A stretch of 64,000 nt of DNA from contig NC_085137.1 in assembly GCF_035046485.1 (NCBI RefSeq), forward strand, positions 344,400,505 through 344,464,504. Direction: 5' to 3'. Source of the stretch: Aedes albopictus. Taxonomy: Eukaryota; Arthropoda; Insecta; Diptera; Culicidae. Positions 1 through 10,412 of this stretch are shown piece by piece; position 1 is the stretch's first letter; each line of letters begins with the position of its first letter. The notes under the pieces were generated by a model that saw only the letters and a program-made list of their open reading frames with translations, had not been told where the DNA came from and made no database searches. Made by a program: the position numbers and the translations under genes.

Positions 1-87
1 TCACCTCACAGTAGTCTACCGTTTACCGGTAGCTCATTGCCCAACCTAATTGACTGATGGTTAATTAATTTCATTCATTCCTTCCAG
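1..87 (+). other. 3' end of an intron of the scabrous-like gene
   Basis: Non-coding sequence ending in a pyrimidine-rich tract and an AG at 86-87 (cattccttccag). In the frame of the downstream exon there is a TGA at 55-57, so coding cannot extend further left without splicing. Upstream exons of the gene lie outside the window. Confidence 0.75.
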
Positions 88-1008
88 CTGGAAGCCGAAT
101 CGCGACCGGAACACAACGTGTCATCAAAACTGACCGAGCTGCAGCGAACGTCCCGTCTGGTGCAACAGTTGGAAACCGTCGAAAACGAGTACGAGACCAT
201 CATCAACAAGCTGCCCCGTGACTGCACCCAGATTCAACAGATGAAAGCCCAAGGGGAAACGGGCCAGGGTGGCGAGGGAAATCTTTATCTGATTGCACCG
301 GCCGGACAGCACCACCCGCTGATGACACAGTGTTTCAACGAGTGGACCACGATCCAGCGCCGTCAGGACGGTTCGGTGGACTTCAATCGCTCTTGGGAGG
401 ATTATGCAAACGGTTTCGGTAGCCCGGCCGGGGAGTTCTGGATCGGCAACCAGGCGCTGCACCATCTTACGAACGACAACTGCTCAATGTTGCGGATTGT
501 GATGCAAGATATCTACGATAATACCTGGTTTGCGGATTACGATGCGTTCAGAATTGGCTCCCGGGAGGATGGATTCCGGCTGGAGCTCGCCGGCTACAAC
601 GGAAATGCTTCGGATGCTTTCGAGTACCAGAACCATATGCAGTTCTCGGCCATTGACGTCGACCGAGATATCTCCAACACGCACTGTGCGGGCAATTATG
701 AGGGTGGTTGGTGGTTTTCCCACTGTCAACATGCCAACCTTAATGGGCGTTACAATCTGGGTCTGACGTGGTTCGACGCTTCCCGGAACGAGTGGATAGC
801 GGTCAAGTCCAGCCACATGATGATTGCTCGGAGGCTCCAGTGCAGCATTGGTGGTGGTGAGGGGATTGGGGGTGGAGTCGGAATCAGTGAGGAGAGTCCG
901 ATAATGGCCGAGCCGTTTTCTTCCGCCGCAACTGCGACGATATACAAGTATGAAACCACCCTATTGACCACATTGTCATCCGGCGGCTCGGCCGGGTCGG
1001 AGGTCTAG
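88..1008 (+). CDS. sca: scabrous orthologue, terminal coding exon (fibrinogen-related domain)
   Basis: This is the C-terminal part of a secreted fibrinogen-related protein. The exon opens at 88, after the splice acceptor at 86-87. The codon at 118 is an internal GTG (Val), not a start. A short helical, Glu/Gln-rich stretch is followed from about nt 277 by the fibrinogen-like domain. Visible hallmarks are WTTIQRRQDGSVDFNRSW, GEFWIGN, an Asp-rich Ca-binding-like loop (DVDRDIS) before THC, and SHCQHANLNGRYN. The domain ends near nt 840 and is followed by a low-complexity Gly/Ser/Thr tail to a TAG at 1006-1008. The wording of the domain and the Ala/Thr/Ser tail resemble Drosophila Scabrous, a secreted partner of Notch in neural spacing, more than the immune FREP family; this match is from memory. 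The exon is intact. The N-terminal coiled coil and signal peptide must lie upstream. Confidence 0.85.
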   Translation: MEAESRPEHNVSSKLTELQRTSRLVQQLETVENEYETIINKLPRDCTQIQQMKAQGETGQGGEGNLYLIAPAGQHHPLMTQCFNEWTTIQRRQDGSVDFNRSWEDYANGFGSPAGEFWIGNQALHHLTNDNCSMLRIVMQDIYDNTWFADYDAFRIGSREDGFRLELAGYNGNASDAFEYQNHMQFSAIDVDRDISNTHCAGNYEGGWWFSHCQHANLNGRYNLGLTWFDASRNEWIAVKSSHMMIARRLQCSIGGGEGIGGGVGISEESPIMAEPFSSAATATIYKYETTLLTTLSSGGSAGSEV

Positions 1009-1614
1009 GGATCTGCAGGAAGGCACAATGTAAAGTAACCGTAGCACGTGCTCTCTCTTGTTCCATTTGGATTGTACATTTTTCTACTGTAGGCAGACTG
1101 GATGGCAAAGGAGATTTTACTACGCCGTCGTAGAGGACGAGTGCGTGAGTGTGTTTGTGTGAATGTGTGCATTTGCAGGATACTAAGGATACATAGCTTC
1201 CTATTGGTAGTTTTATGAGATGGCGGAAATTGGTTTGATGTTAACCGATACCACAGGTCAACAATTACTGGGCAAGTAAACTCGGAAGTAAGATGCACTC
1301 AACTGTCTTATGGCCTTTCCGATCGGGTTTTATGAGATTCTCACATGAGAGGGAACACTACGTGGACCGTTCCTTTCCACTTCAGTCAAGTAGCACAAAG
1401 CCGCAGTTTTCAGTGCATTGTTTTAGTTTCATGGCAATCATTACTTTAAGTTTATGCACTTTTGATGAGCAATTTAGAAAAATAATTATAACCGTTTAGG
1501 TGTCATTAACAAATTTCTCGTACAGCTTTCGCTCGGAAACTGGAGTGAGCTGCAATCGCCGAAGGCTGTTGTTTTCCGTTTTCCTCTCATAAATAAAATT
1601 GTCCATCTATATTT
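1009..1614 (+). other. probable 3' UTR of sca with poly(A) signal
   Basis: Non-coding sequence after the sca stop codon. AATAAA at 1592-1597 is the first good poly(A) signal downstream, so the transcript probably ends near 1615. Another AATAAA-like site (taataaacaa) lies near 1790. Confidence 0.5.
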
Positions 1615-1986
1615 ACAAGAGAACTGCTTTTCAAAAGTTTCCAAGATCTTTAGTCTTGTTCATCTCTATGAAACTCTGTTGTCAAGCGCATGCTATAATT
1701 TTGTGCTGTAATCTTGTGACGCATTTCAAAGCGAGGTAGTCCTGTAGATGTCGGAGCAATTGACAGTCCAATGAATTTGATTTATTTTGTTAATAAACAA
1801 TAGAGTTGACTATAATTGTTCAAAGAAAACTTCAAATTCTCGTCTGGAATAAGTTATTTCGTGGTTTAAAAAAAGCATCCAAACGCGTTCACTGGTTCAA
1901 TCTTCCCAATAAACGCTAAACGAATGTTACAAACCAAACGCTTTCGCGTCCGACTCACATTCAGAATGTAAACATTCGTTCATTTC
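1615..1986. other. AT-rich intergenic sequence, no gene recognised
   Basis: No convincing coding or repeat structure was seen. The stretch ends at the TA dinucleotide that flanks the next transposon-like repeat. Confidence 0.4.
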
Positions 1987-1988
1987 TA

Positions 1989-2383
1989 CACTCAGCCAAA
2001 TAACCTTAAGATTTCCATAAGGCCCAACTTATGAAACGGCCTTTAAATAATTCATAATAACTCGGATGAATTTCATAAGGTCACTCTATGACGTAAAATC
2101 GTCTCACAGCTTGGCTTTTATTCATGTTTAGCAACATGGTATTCTCAAGTGTCGGTAGCCGTGTGGATAAAACACGGGCTCGGTGATCCCGACGTTCATG
2201 GATCGAATCCAGTGTGCATCATTTTAAGATTTTTTTGTTCTTTTCATAAGTCTATCTTATGAAATTTGTCATAGTAAGCACGAACAATTTTCATAAGGTA
2301 TTCTTATGTCATCCATAAGAATTAGTTATAGCAAATTTTCATAAGGTATTTCGATGAAATTTGCTAGTTTTTTTCGCTGAGTG
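1989..2383. mobile_element. TA-flanked inverted-repeat element (CACTCAGC family)
   Basis: The ends are inverted: left cactcagccaaata, right ...ttcgctgagtg. Both ends sit directly beside TA (1987-1988 and 2384-2385). The interior carries repeated 'ttcataagg' motifs in both orientations (for example 2077, 2289, 2338). There is no transposase. This fits a non-autonomous Tc1/mariner-type (TA-target) element. A tRNA-like SINE segment lies inside it at about 2150-2215. Confidence 0.65.
2150..2222 (+). repeat. tRNA-like SINE head (pol III A and B boxes)
   Basis: An A-box-like tagccgtgtgg (2156-2166) is followed by a B-box-like ggatcgaatcc (2200-2210). The ~34-nt spacing is typical of tRNA-derived SINEs. 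A T-rich run (atttttttg) follows. It does not fold convincingly as a functional tRNA and is embedded in another mobile element, so it is called a SINE fragment. Confidence 0.5.
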
Positions 2384-2641
2384 TATTGCTTCGTTCGCCT
2401 TTGGCAAACAGTTTCGGTAACGATTCGTTCAACCGTCTCTCTTTCGTTGCCTTGCCTTCGCTTAGAAGTTGAAAGAATACCGTGTGCGCACCTAACTTTG
2501 CGCAGGTCCAAACTTTGCGCATTCTTGTAAAATAACGAAACAAATAACTAAATGTCAACATATTCACCAATTTAATCATTGCACTAGCATAATGTAAACA
2601 TAAACATTATTTGACAAATATTTAATGTCCATAAAATCTTT

Positions 2642-2808
2642 CCCAAGCAACACACATGTTATATAAAAGTTATGACAGCGCAAGTTTTGGTTGTACAGAA
2701 CCTTATTTTACGTTATTTCAACACAATGTTAGAATTACGTAAAATAAACTTCTATACAACCAAAACTTGCGCTGTCATAACTCTATTATAACATGTGTGT
2801 TGCTTGGG
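2642..2808. mobile_element. Palindromic MITE (CCCAAGCAACACAC family)
   Basis: A near-perfect hairpin of ~167 bp. It begins cccaagcaacacacatgtta and ends with the reverse complement, ...tgtgtgttgcttggg. The inner arms match over the whole length (gacagcgcaagttttggttg and its complement). Single-ended copies of the same terminus occur near 52225, 54239 and 62870. The TSD is not clear. Confidence 0.7.
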
Positions 2809-3311
2809 TTGTTTATGTTGAATAACAAACAAAAAATACACAAAAATGTCAAAATTTGCCTCGCCTTAACACGGTTGCCAAGAAGTAACTCTACTAAAAA
2901 TCGACATTTTCCTCGATAAAACTGTGCAACGATGATTAATTTTGCGATTAATTGACGAAAAAGGTGATATTCTAGTAATATCAATCACAGTTCGTAAGAA
3001 ATTTTTCAATTTAATTAGTAAATAGTGGTGCGCAATGTTTGGAACCATTATTTGCACTGTGTTCCTAATTTTTGCGCACTTGCAGTAAATGCTTGTTGAA
3101 CGTGAATACAGGACTTATGAACCATTTAAATATTATGTAACACCAGTACTGATAATTTCAGGCCTGCCTCTCCGCCATGTAGCAAATTTTGTATAGAAAT
3201 TAGTAGAAAATTGTATGAACCGTAGCACTATGGCAGGCACTCTCCATCTGTCTACAATGAGACGTGATTTGTGAACAGTCCTTCATTTGGATTTTCCGGC
3301 GGTCAATGTTA

Positions 3312-4205
3312 GGGACGATTCAAATATGACGTCCACCATTTTTAAGACTTTTAGAACCCCCTCTTCCCCTGGGCCACCCCGTCACGCTTCATAGTATGTA
3401 TACTAGAGTGGGACACCGAAAGACATTTTACTCCTGTACACTTTTTGAGTTCCTTTTTGGTCCCATATCAACTGTGCAAAATTTCAGCTCGATCGGAGAA
3501 ACTATATTTTAGCGCCAGCCATTTTAAGTTTTCATACGATTTACTATGGGGAAAATCACTTTTTCAAAGAAAAATCGCCACGGGTTGCCCCTTAACCCCT
3601 AAAAATAAATCGATGTATGATTTCTGTTGGGAATTTTACGAAGAACCAACCGTCCGAAGACCGCAAAGCGATCTAACGCATGTGGAAAAAGTTATTAACT
3701 GAAAACCGAAAGGTATGCCAATGCTGTTTAACATGTAAGGAATAACAATAAATAATAAAATCTCGTCATTTTATCGATCGGGTGAGGCTTAATAATTTTT
3801 TCCACGAACGTTGCATCGGTTTGCGGTCTTCGGAGGTCTGGTTCCTCGTGAAGTTTTCTACAGAAATCATTCATCGACTTATTTTTTGGAATCTAGGGGT
3901 TACTCCTAGCGATTTTTCTTTGCAGATGTAAAATTTCCCCATAGTAATTCGTATGAAAAACTAAGAATGGCGGGCGCCAAAATATAGTTTTTCCGATTGA
4001 TCTGAAATTTTGCACAGTTGATATGGGACCAAAGAAGAACTCAAAAAGTATACAGGAGTTAGAGTTTTTCCATTTTTTGTATTTTCCCATATAAACCGTG
4101 TACCAGGCTAATGTATACCTAATACATGGCATATCACACTTTCTCAGACAACATGAGCCCCCCCCCCCCCCCCCCCCAAGAAGGACGTCATATTTAAATG
4201 ACCCC
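3312..4205. mobile_element. Long foldback element, TTA-flanked (gggacgattcaaatatgacg)
   Basis: The two arms (about 3312-3700 and 3790-4205) are reverse complements with scattered mismatches. They share 'gtgcaaaatttcag', 'ccatatcaactgtgcaaaa' and 'ttgcggtcttcgg' in opposite orientation. TTA stands at both ends (3309-3311 and 4206-4208). A 20-bp C homopolymer lies at 4158-4177 in the right arm only. Open frames over the arms are by-products of the repeat. No transposase was seen. Confidence 0.6.
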
Positions 4206-4763
4206 TTATTGTTCTAATCCGTAACGGTCACTTCATTTATCAGGAAGCTTTTACCTTTGATCTTTAGCCACAGGAAACAACCCCTCCTGAAGTTTGGATT
4301 GTTCACACGGTAGGTGCCTAGTACGAACCGCAGACGAAATTAAGAACTCCAGAGGCCTCCGTTCCCCCTCCCTCGTAGGACAAAATATTTCAACAAAGAT
4401 CAATTAAGGGCATGCTACCTGATCTGAGTAATTTTAGTTTAATGGGCAAACATTAAATAATAGCATTTTTGATTACTTTTTTGAGCTATTCATAGCATGC
4501 GCAATGTTAGGCACACTATGCGCAAAGTTAGGAACAATCGTAGATTTTTTGCGCAAAGTTAGGAACAGGGCAATGAAATAGTTTTTCTATTTTAAGTATT
4601 TTTTGGTTATTATTATGACTTTTTTATATTGCAGGCTCAAAGAAGGATCATTAGTCTAGCGTATGAGCATGTTGTTCATGATATATTTTGTTTGTTTGTT
4701 TTTTTTATAACGACTAGAAATTCGATTTTTCTTAACTGCGCAAAGTTTGGTGCATACACGGTA

Positions 4764-6661
4764 CGCTTTACTGGAGGGAGAAAAATTCTCGCTTCATCAG
4801 GATGTGTGTAGTAGCGAGTGAGGGAAGCGCAATCATGGAATGAGTGTTTGCCATGCTTGTCCTGAAGCAACTTCAGTTCAAATTTGGATAAATTTCTGGA
4901 GAAGTCGTCAAGAAAATTCAAGATAAAATCCTCAAAAATCTTAAGTTGGTTTAATGCTTATTTTGAAATTAAGATGTCCTAACTATTTTTCAAGTTTGTT
5001 TTTAACATTTGTCGTAACGAAGGATGATTTCAAAAACACATCCGATCGGTACAACTTTGGTTACTAGAATCGTCATTCAGCTGTATCTATTTCTTCCAAC
5101 ACGCGAACCTTTTTGACTATACCACTACATTCACAGTCCGTGCCTCGATCTTGACTCGTTCCATCACCAGGGTGCGAGGACGCCATCTTTAAGAAGCCAA
5201 CATGTTGTATGAAAACATTCGTGTATCCACAAAGGATTCCATTGTGGATACACGATAGATGTTGGCTCCTGTCAGATGCATTAGGTGGGAATAGGGCTGC
5301 CACATACGTGCGTTCCATTGTCTCGTTTCAGGCCGAAGCAAACTTTCGTTAAGTTTTGCGTGTTCGCCACGTTTCCACGCTGATTCGCTAGGGATGTCTA
5401 AATCAGCACGCTATTTTCAATACACACATAATTAAATCACAATGTTTAATTTACAATTCTAACTGCATCCACCACAACATTGACAAGATTTTTTCTACAA
5501 AATCATTGGCAGGACAATACATTGGCTGACTGTTACAGTAGGACTGCCTAAAAGATCAAGCGTAGGACTTGTTTTGCTAGTTCTACCCACTCCTCGCGGC
5601 AAGCGTAACCCAGATCAACTGAGATAAAACCAATTAATCTGTTTTAACTTCTTTGTTCAAAAATCAAGCCATACGGGATGAATCGACAGTCTTTCCGACT
5701 CATCCATCTAATTCCGAGAAACAACATTGGCTTACTTTTTCAACTTTCTGGTTCAGTACGTGCTCATGACAACGTCGTGAACCGAACCTAAAGAGGTGCG
5801 TAAATATTTTAAACTGCCATCAAAAACGTTATTAGTCCGCTCGACGAATGTGTATGTAGTCCCGTTCCCATCTAACCAGCCATCCATCTTGCTTGTCAGC
5901 TCGTTAGGAAAAAATGTAGGGAAACTTGCTGGCACTCTGTGCTACTGTATATCTCACTGACTGACTGACTGACTGCCAAGCGCCGGAATTTATGTTGGTT
6001 GATTACCTTTTTATGGGCCTTTTATCCTTGTTTTCTGAAATTTTGGCGACGACAACGGTACAAGGGCGCTGCTTTTCGGGGCTGTAGAATGGAGAACGCG
6101 TTCACTGCATCTAGAGGCTCGAGTAGAAGAGGATTGCAGAACAAGAACAGACTTTTATTCAGGCTGTGAAGAACTCCGTTTGAATTATTTGTGGTTGCAC
6201 TTGGCAGGTCCACTTCGCCATCTACTGAGCGTGAAGTCCAAACCTACTTTGAGCAACAAACATTAGTAACTGTTATCAGCGAAACAGACAAGATAACCGG
6301 ATATGGCGTCAATCGTAAATCAGTTTGTGAAGTATAGCAGTGTTGAATCACTTTTGGTATCATATTATCCGCGTTTTTCAAGTGTTCATTGTAATACTGC
6401 TTCCACCTTTCATTCAGCTCAGGTTCAAGCCTCAGGTATGTTGTATCTATTTGTGCCGACCTTTTCTCTATTCTGTTTTACCACAACACCTCATATCGCG
6501 TATCTTGCTGCAGCATTCTACTCCATCAATCCATCAATCACGAGAACAACTATGAGGCCATGTTTTTACAATCACACTTCATCAAAGTGTCGTGCTGTGT
6601 TTCAGTTTACAATTGATAATGATACTTAATGACGTTTTTCTACGAAACAAAATTCACATTT
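4764..6661. other. Intergenic or intronic sequence, no gene recognised
   Basis: Open frames here are short and show no recognisable domain. Small features are a perfect hairpin at 5221-5253 (gtgtatccacaaaggattcc with its complement) and a (GACT)n run near 5957-5975. The segment ends at the R1 element target site, so 6640-6673 joined to 12226 onward was continuous before that insertion. Confidence 0.4.
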
Positions 6662-6673
6662 TGCAGCCAATTT
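6662..6673. repeat. Target-site duplication of the R1-type element, 3' side copy
   Basis: The 12-mer TGCAGCCAATTT lies immediately outside the poly(T) (poly(A) on the minus strand) end of the retrotransposon. It is repeated in the same orientation at 12214-12225. Confidence 0.8.
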
Positions 6674-6683
6674 TTTTTTTTTT

Positions 6684-7387
6684 CCTTCTAAACCATAGGG
6701 GGATAATCTGCTCAACAGACACCCTAACAGAAGGTTAGGGTAGTGTAGGTCTGACAGGCCGTCTTCTACAACAAAAGTAAAATCCAGGACTACTCTCTCC
6801 TCGTACCCACTAAACCATTCCTATGGTCGCCAAACCCTACGTCTCTCCGGAACCACCAAGAAGGTATTGCTTCAGAGAGGGGCTAGTGCACATCGCACCC
6901 ACAAGGTTAGCTGCGTAGCCTGCAGCAACGAACATCGATGACTCGCTTTGGAGAGTCCATCACGGTAGCATGCTGGCGCTTAGCCAGTTTCCCGAGTGGT
7001 CCTCGCCACTCCCTTTGTCCTCGGAAGGCGGGCAGGGTCAACCCCGCCCGCGCCCTACTGCTGAGCGGACATCAAGAACTGATGCCCACGTGCAACCCGA
7101 TCTGACCTGCCCGCAAAGGAAGGGTATAACTACCCTTCAGGCCCTATCAGATGCACCCGTAGGTTGCAGACAGCAGGATCTCACCTACCCCGACCCTTGC
7201 CGGGGACCCCTTTCCAACCGCGGGCTCGGATCCAACCCAGTAGACCGACGCCACGACAGCACCGCTACCGGGACTTCCTCTCCGCGGCCACTTAATCGTT
7301 GTAAGGGTCGATCTCGACCGCAGGGCACCGGTATGACCTACGAAGCCGACTCCGAACCCCTGGACCACCTCTTGTACTGCATCTGGA
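6684..7387 (-). other. 3' UTR of the R1-type element
   Basis: GC-richer than the flanks and non-coding after the ORF2 stop at 7388-7390, running to the poly(A) tail. Frames on either strand here have no recognisable domain. Confidence 0.6.
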
Positions 7388-8446
7388 CTAGCCATTCTCC
7401 GAGTCCACGCGCCACCTCCTCTGTAGCTCCCAGACGATGTGGGTAATAGCCGTTGAAACGGCGTTCCAGCCAAACTCATCCCTACACATCCTCTGGACCA
7501 AGTTGTCCGGAGTTGTGTCCTCCCCGCATGTGGCAAGCATGCGGTCACGCATTGTGCGAAAACGCGGGCACACGAACAAAACGTGTTCCGCCGTTTCCTC
7601 TAAACCATTGCACACTGGGCATTCGGGAGAATCCGCATGCCCGAAACGGTGTAGATACTGTCGGAAGCAACCATGACCTGTAAGGACCTGTGTCAGGTGG
7701 AATGTGACTTCCCCATGGCGCCTATTAATCCAACTATCTATCCTCGGTATCAACCTATAGGTCCACCTTCCTTTGGTGGAACTGTCCCACGCGCGCTGCC
7801 ATTTGACCATAGAGGCCATCCTGACAGTCCTGCGTATGCCTCTTGTGCCGCGCATTTCGAAGCACTCCATGTCCTCACTGATAAGAATGCTGATAGGCAC
7901 CATACCAGTAATGACGCAGAGAGCGTCGTGTGACACGGTACGGTACGCGCTCGCAACCCTCAGGCACATAAGCCTGTAAGTACTTTCCAGCTTCCGTCGG
8001 TAGCATTTAGTACTTAGCGCGGTGCCCCACGCCGGGCCGCCATACCTAAGTATGGATGTAGCAACACTAGCCAGAAGCTTGCGCTTACTGGCGTACACCG
8101 CAGAGCTATTGGACATCATCCGGGACAGTGCCGCAATAGCTGTGGAGGCTCTTTTACAGGCATAATCGACGTGGCTACCGAAGGTAAGCTTATCGTCGAT
8201 CATCACGCCCAAGTGTTTGACGGAGCGCTTTGACAGGATAGTACAGTCTCCTACACTGATCTCCGTCTGCTGCTCCGACTTCAGGTTGTTAACAACCGTC
8301 ACCTCTGTCTTGTGGTGAGCCAGCTCCAGTTTCCTGGACCGCATCCACGCCTCCACAACTTTGATCGAGTGGTTGGTAGTCAACTTTACCTCCTCGATCG
8401 TTTCACCGTAGACCGTAGAGCGTAATGTCGTCGGCAAATCCGACAA
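7388..8446 (-). pseudogene. R1-type ORF2, C-terminal part after frameshift (thumb and zinc-finger domain)
   Basis: Continues the reverse transcriptase protein in a shifted frame. The overlap with the upstream frame begins just after FADDIT, at about 8424-8446, where the frame resumes as VYGETIEEV. An apparent single extra base between these points accounts for the shift. The segment carries the region after the active site, an SAYRTVSHDAL motif and a C-terminal zinc-finger-like CPVC...EETAEHVLFVCPRF, both typical of R1-like ORF2. The 352-residue segment ends at a TAG and no RNase H is seen. Because of the frameshift the full ORF2 protein cannot be made by ordinary translation. Confidence 0.8.
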
Positions 8447-10412
8447 TCACCACTCCCACTGGATACTCTAACCTCAACACCTCGTCGTACATGACATTCC
8501 ATAACACCGGACCCAGGATGGAACCTTGCGGGACTCCTGAGGTTATGTGAAAGCACTTCCGACCCACCTCCGTGTCGTAGACTAGTACACGATTCTGAAA
8601 GTAACTTCCGAGAATCTTGTACAGGTACTCCGGTATCCCCAGACGCAAGAGCGCATCGGCAATAGCAGACCAGCTGGCGCTATTAAACGCATTCCTTACA
8701 TCCAGAGTCACTACCGCGCAAAAGCGAATTCCCCTCCTCTTAGGCTCGAGTGCTTTCTCGGCGGTTTTTGTAACCGACAAGATAGCGTCTACGGTGGACC
8801 TCCCCTTCCGGAAGCCATACTGGTTGCTCGAAAGACCATTTACGCCCTCAGTGAACCTCAACATTCTATTGAGGATGATCTTTTCGAGCACCTTCCCCGC
8901 CGTGTCAATCAAGCATATTGGTCTATATGCCGACGGGTCTCCGGGTGGTTTCCCCGCCTTTGGCAATAGTACCAGGCTCTGCCTCTTCCAAGCTTCTGGG
9001 AAAACTCCCTCGTCCAGGCATTTCTGCATAGCAGACCTGAACATCTCGGGAGCCTCTGCAATAGCTACTTTTAAGGCCAGGTTCGGAACTCCGTCCGGAC
9101 CTGGGGCCTTACCTACGCTAAGGGACTTAGCTATCCCCGCAAGTTCCACATCGGTGACCCTCTCCTCATCGCCAGCCCCAGTCCCCGGCTGTCCTACGAA
9201 AGGAGGCCAAGGACTAGGATCATGACGCGGAAAAAGTCCTCCAATGATCCCCTCCAACATCTCTGGAGATTGCTCTGTAGGAGCCATCACACCTCTCGTC
9301 TTGGCCATAACGATCCTGTAGGCGTCACCCCACGGGTTCGTATTGGCACTCTGACAGAGACCCTCAAAGCAGGCCTTTTTGCTTGCTCTTATCTCGGTCT
9401 TAAGCGCGGCTTTTGCAGCGGCGAACACCACCCGCCGTTCGTTTCGCTCTTCCTCTGATCGTGCTCGCTGCATCCGCCGCCTAGCCCGTAGGCAGGCGCG
9501 GCGCAGGTCCGCAATCGCGTCGGTCCACCAGTAAGCCGGTGGCCTCCCATTTCTAGGGTGGACTCGCCTAGGCATGGTCGCATCACACGCACGCGAGAGC
9601 ACCGCTACCAGCTCGTCGCCGTCTAAACCGATTAAGTTTCGCTCACGGCGGAGCGCCTCCCTAAATACCCCTTCGTCGAAGTATGATGTCTTCCACCTGC
9701 GAGGGCTTGGCCTTGGCCTAGCCGCCTCTTCTTCTATCCGCTGTCTGCTGTTATTGTAGTCGATACTGTAGCGAACCGCCAGGTGGTCGCTGTGAGTGTA
9801 GCCATCATCTACTCTCCAGTTCGAACTACTTGTTAGGCCAGGACTACAAAAGGTCACGTCAATAATTGACTCCGCTCCGTTTCGACTAAAGGTACTCTTG
9901 GTACCGACATTAGCCAAGTCGACATCTAAGATGGCCAGTGTTTCTAGCAGGATCTGACCCCGCTGGTTCGTGAAACGGCTTCCCCATTCCACGGCCCAGG
10001 CATTAAAGTCGCCCGCTATTACCACCGGCCTTCGCCCTGTTAGCACGGTCGTTAAGCGGTCCAGCATTTGCGTGAACTGCTCGATCGGCCACCGCGGAGG
10101 CGCATAACAGCTACAGAAGAAGACCCCGTTTACTTTGGCGACCACGAAGCCCTCATAGGTAGTAGACACCAACTCCTGAACGGGGTATTTACCCGTCGTC
10201 CATATCGCCGCCATTTTTCTGGTCCCATCCGCGACCCAGTTGCCGTTGCCGGCGGGTACTCGGTATGGGTCCGATATGATGGCGATATCCGTCTCCCACT
10301 CAGAAACTGCCTGACAAAGCAGTTTCTGAGCCGCATCACAGTGGTTCAGGTTCAGCTGCGTTACCTGCACTGTGATTTGTTGTTCACTGCGGCTTTCTTG
10401 AAGGCCGGGCAC
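8403..10412 (-). CDS. R1-type ORF2, endonuclease and reverse transcriptase part (frameshifted at its end)
   Basis: 669 residues from ATG at 10412. The N-terminus is an APE-type endonuclease: QLNLNHCDAAQ at the start, a GDFNAWAVEWGS catalytic block, and SDHLAV near residue 210. The reverse transcriptase follows: GFRKGRSTVDAI, a motif A-like VVTLDVRNAFNSASW, motif B SGVPQGSILGPVLWN, and active-site GFADDIT. The frame runs into a TGA six codons after FADDIT. The remaining domains continue in another frame down to 7388. Its start overlaps the end of ORF1 by about 50 nt, a common LINE arrangement. It would nick target DNA and copy the element RNA at the site. Confidence 0.85.
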   Translation of the reverse strand: MPGLQESRSEQQITVQVTQLNLNHCDAAQKLLCQAVSEWETDIAIISDPYRVPAGNGNWVADGTRKMAAIWTTGKYPVQELVSTTYEGFVVAKVNGVFFCSCYAPPRWPIEQFTQMLDRLTTVLTGRRPVVIAGDFNAWAVEWGSRFTNQRGQILLETLAILDVDLANVGTKSTFSRNGAESIIDVTFCSPGLTSSSNWRVDDGYTHSDHLAVRYSIDYNNSRQRIEEEAARPRPSPRRWKTSYFDEGVFREALRRERNLIGLDGDELVAVLSRACDATMPRRVHPRNGRPPAYWWTDAIADLRRACLRARRRMQRARSEEERNERRVVFAAAKAALKTEIRASKKACFEGLCQSANTNPWGDAYRIVMAKTRGVMAPTEQSPEMLEGIIGGLFPRHDPSPWPPFVGQPGTGAGDEERVTDVELAGIAKSLSVGKAPGPDGVPNLALKVAIAEAPEMFRSAMQKCLDEGVFPEAWKRQSLVLLPKAGKPPGDPSAYRPICLIDTAGKVLEKIILNRMLRFTEGVNGLSSNQYGFRKGRSTVDAILSVTKTAEKALEPKRRGIRFCAVVTLDVRNAFNSASWSAIADALLRLGIPEYLYKILGSYFQNRVLVYDTEVGRKCFHITSGVPQGSILGPVLWNVMYDEVLRLEYPVGVVIVGFADDITLYGLR

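Larger units (their letters stand above)
2480..4761. mobile_element. TA-flanked foldback element (CCGTGTGCGCACC family) carrying two inner elements
   Basis: The terminal inverted repeats are ccgtgtgcgcacctaacttt at the left and the mirror of ccgtgtatgcaccaaacttt at the right, each beside TA (2478-2479 and 4762-4763). A motif close to 'gcgcaaagttaggaac' recurs inside in both orientations (near 2490, 2512, 3030, 3075, 4500, 4520, 4552). No transposase frame is visible. Two other inverted-repeat elements sit inside it, at 2642-2808 and 3312-4205. Confidence 0.6.

Noticed and set aside
118..118. Start codon for the fibrinogen-related gene at 118
   Set aside because: The codon is GTG inside an exon that opens at 88 after a splice acceptor. 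The frame is continuous upstream, so it is an internal valine.
6970..7446. 158-residue plus-strand frame
   Set aside because: Lies over the GC-rich 3' UTR of the R1-type element with no recognisable domain.
8617..9458. Plus-strand frames of 202 and 78 residues
   Set aside because: Antisense shadows of the R1-type reverse transcriptase.
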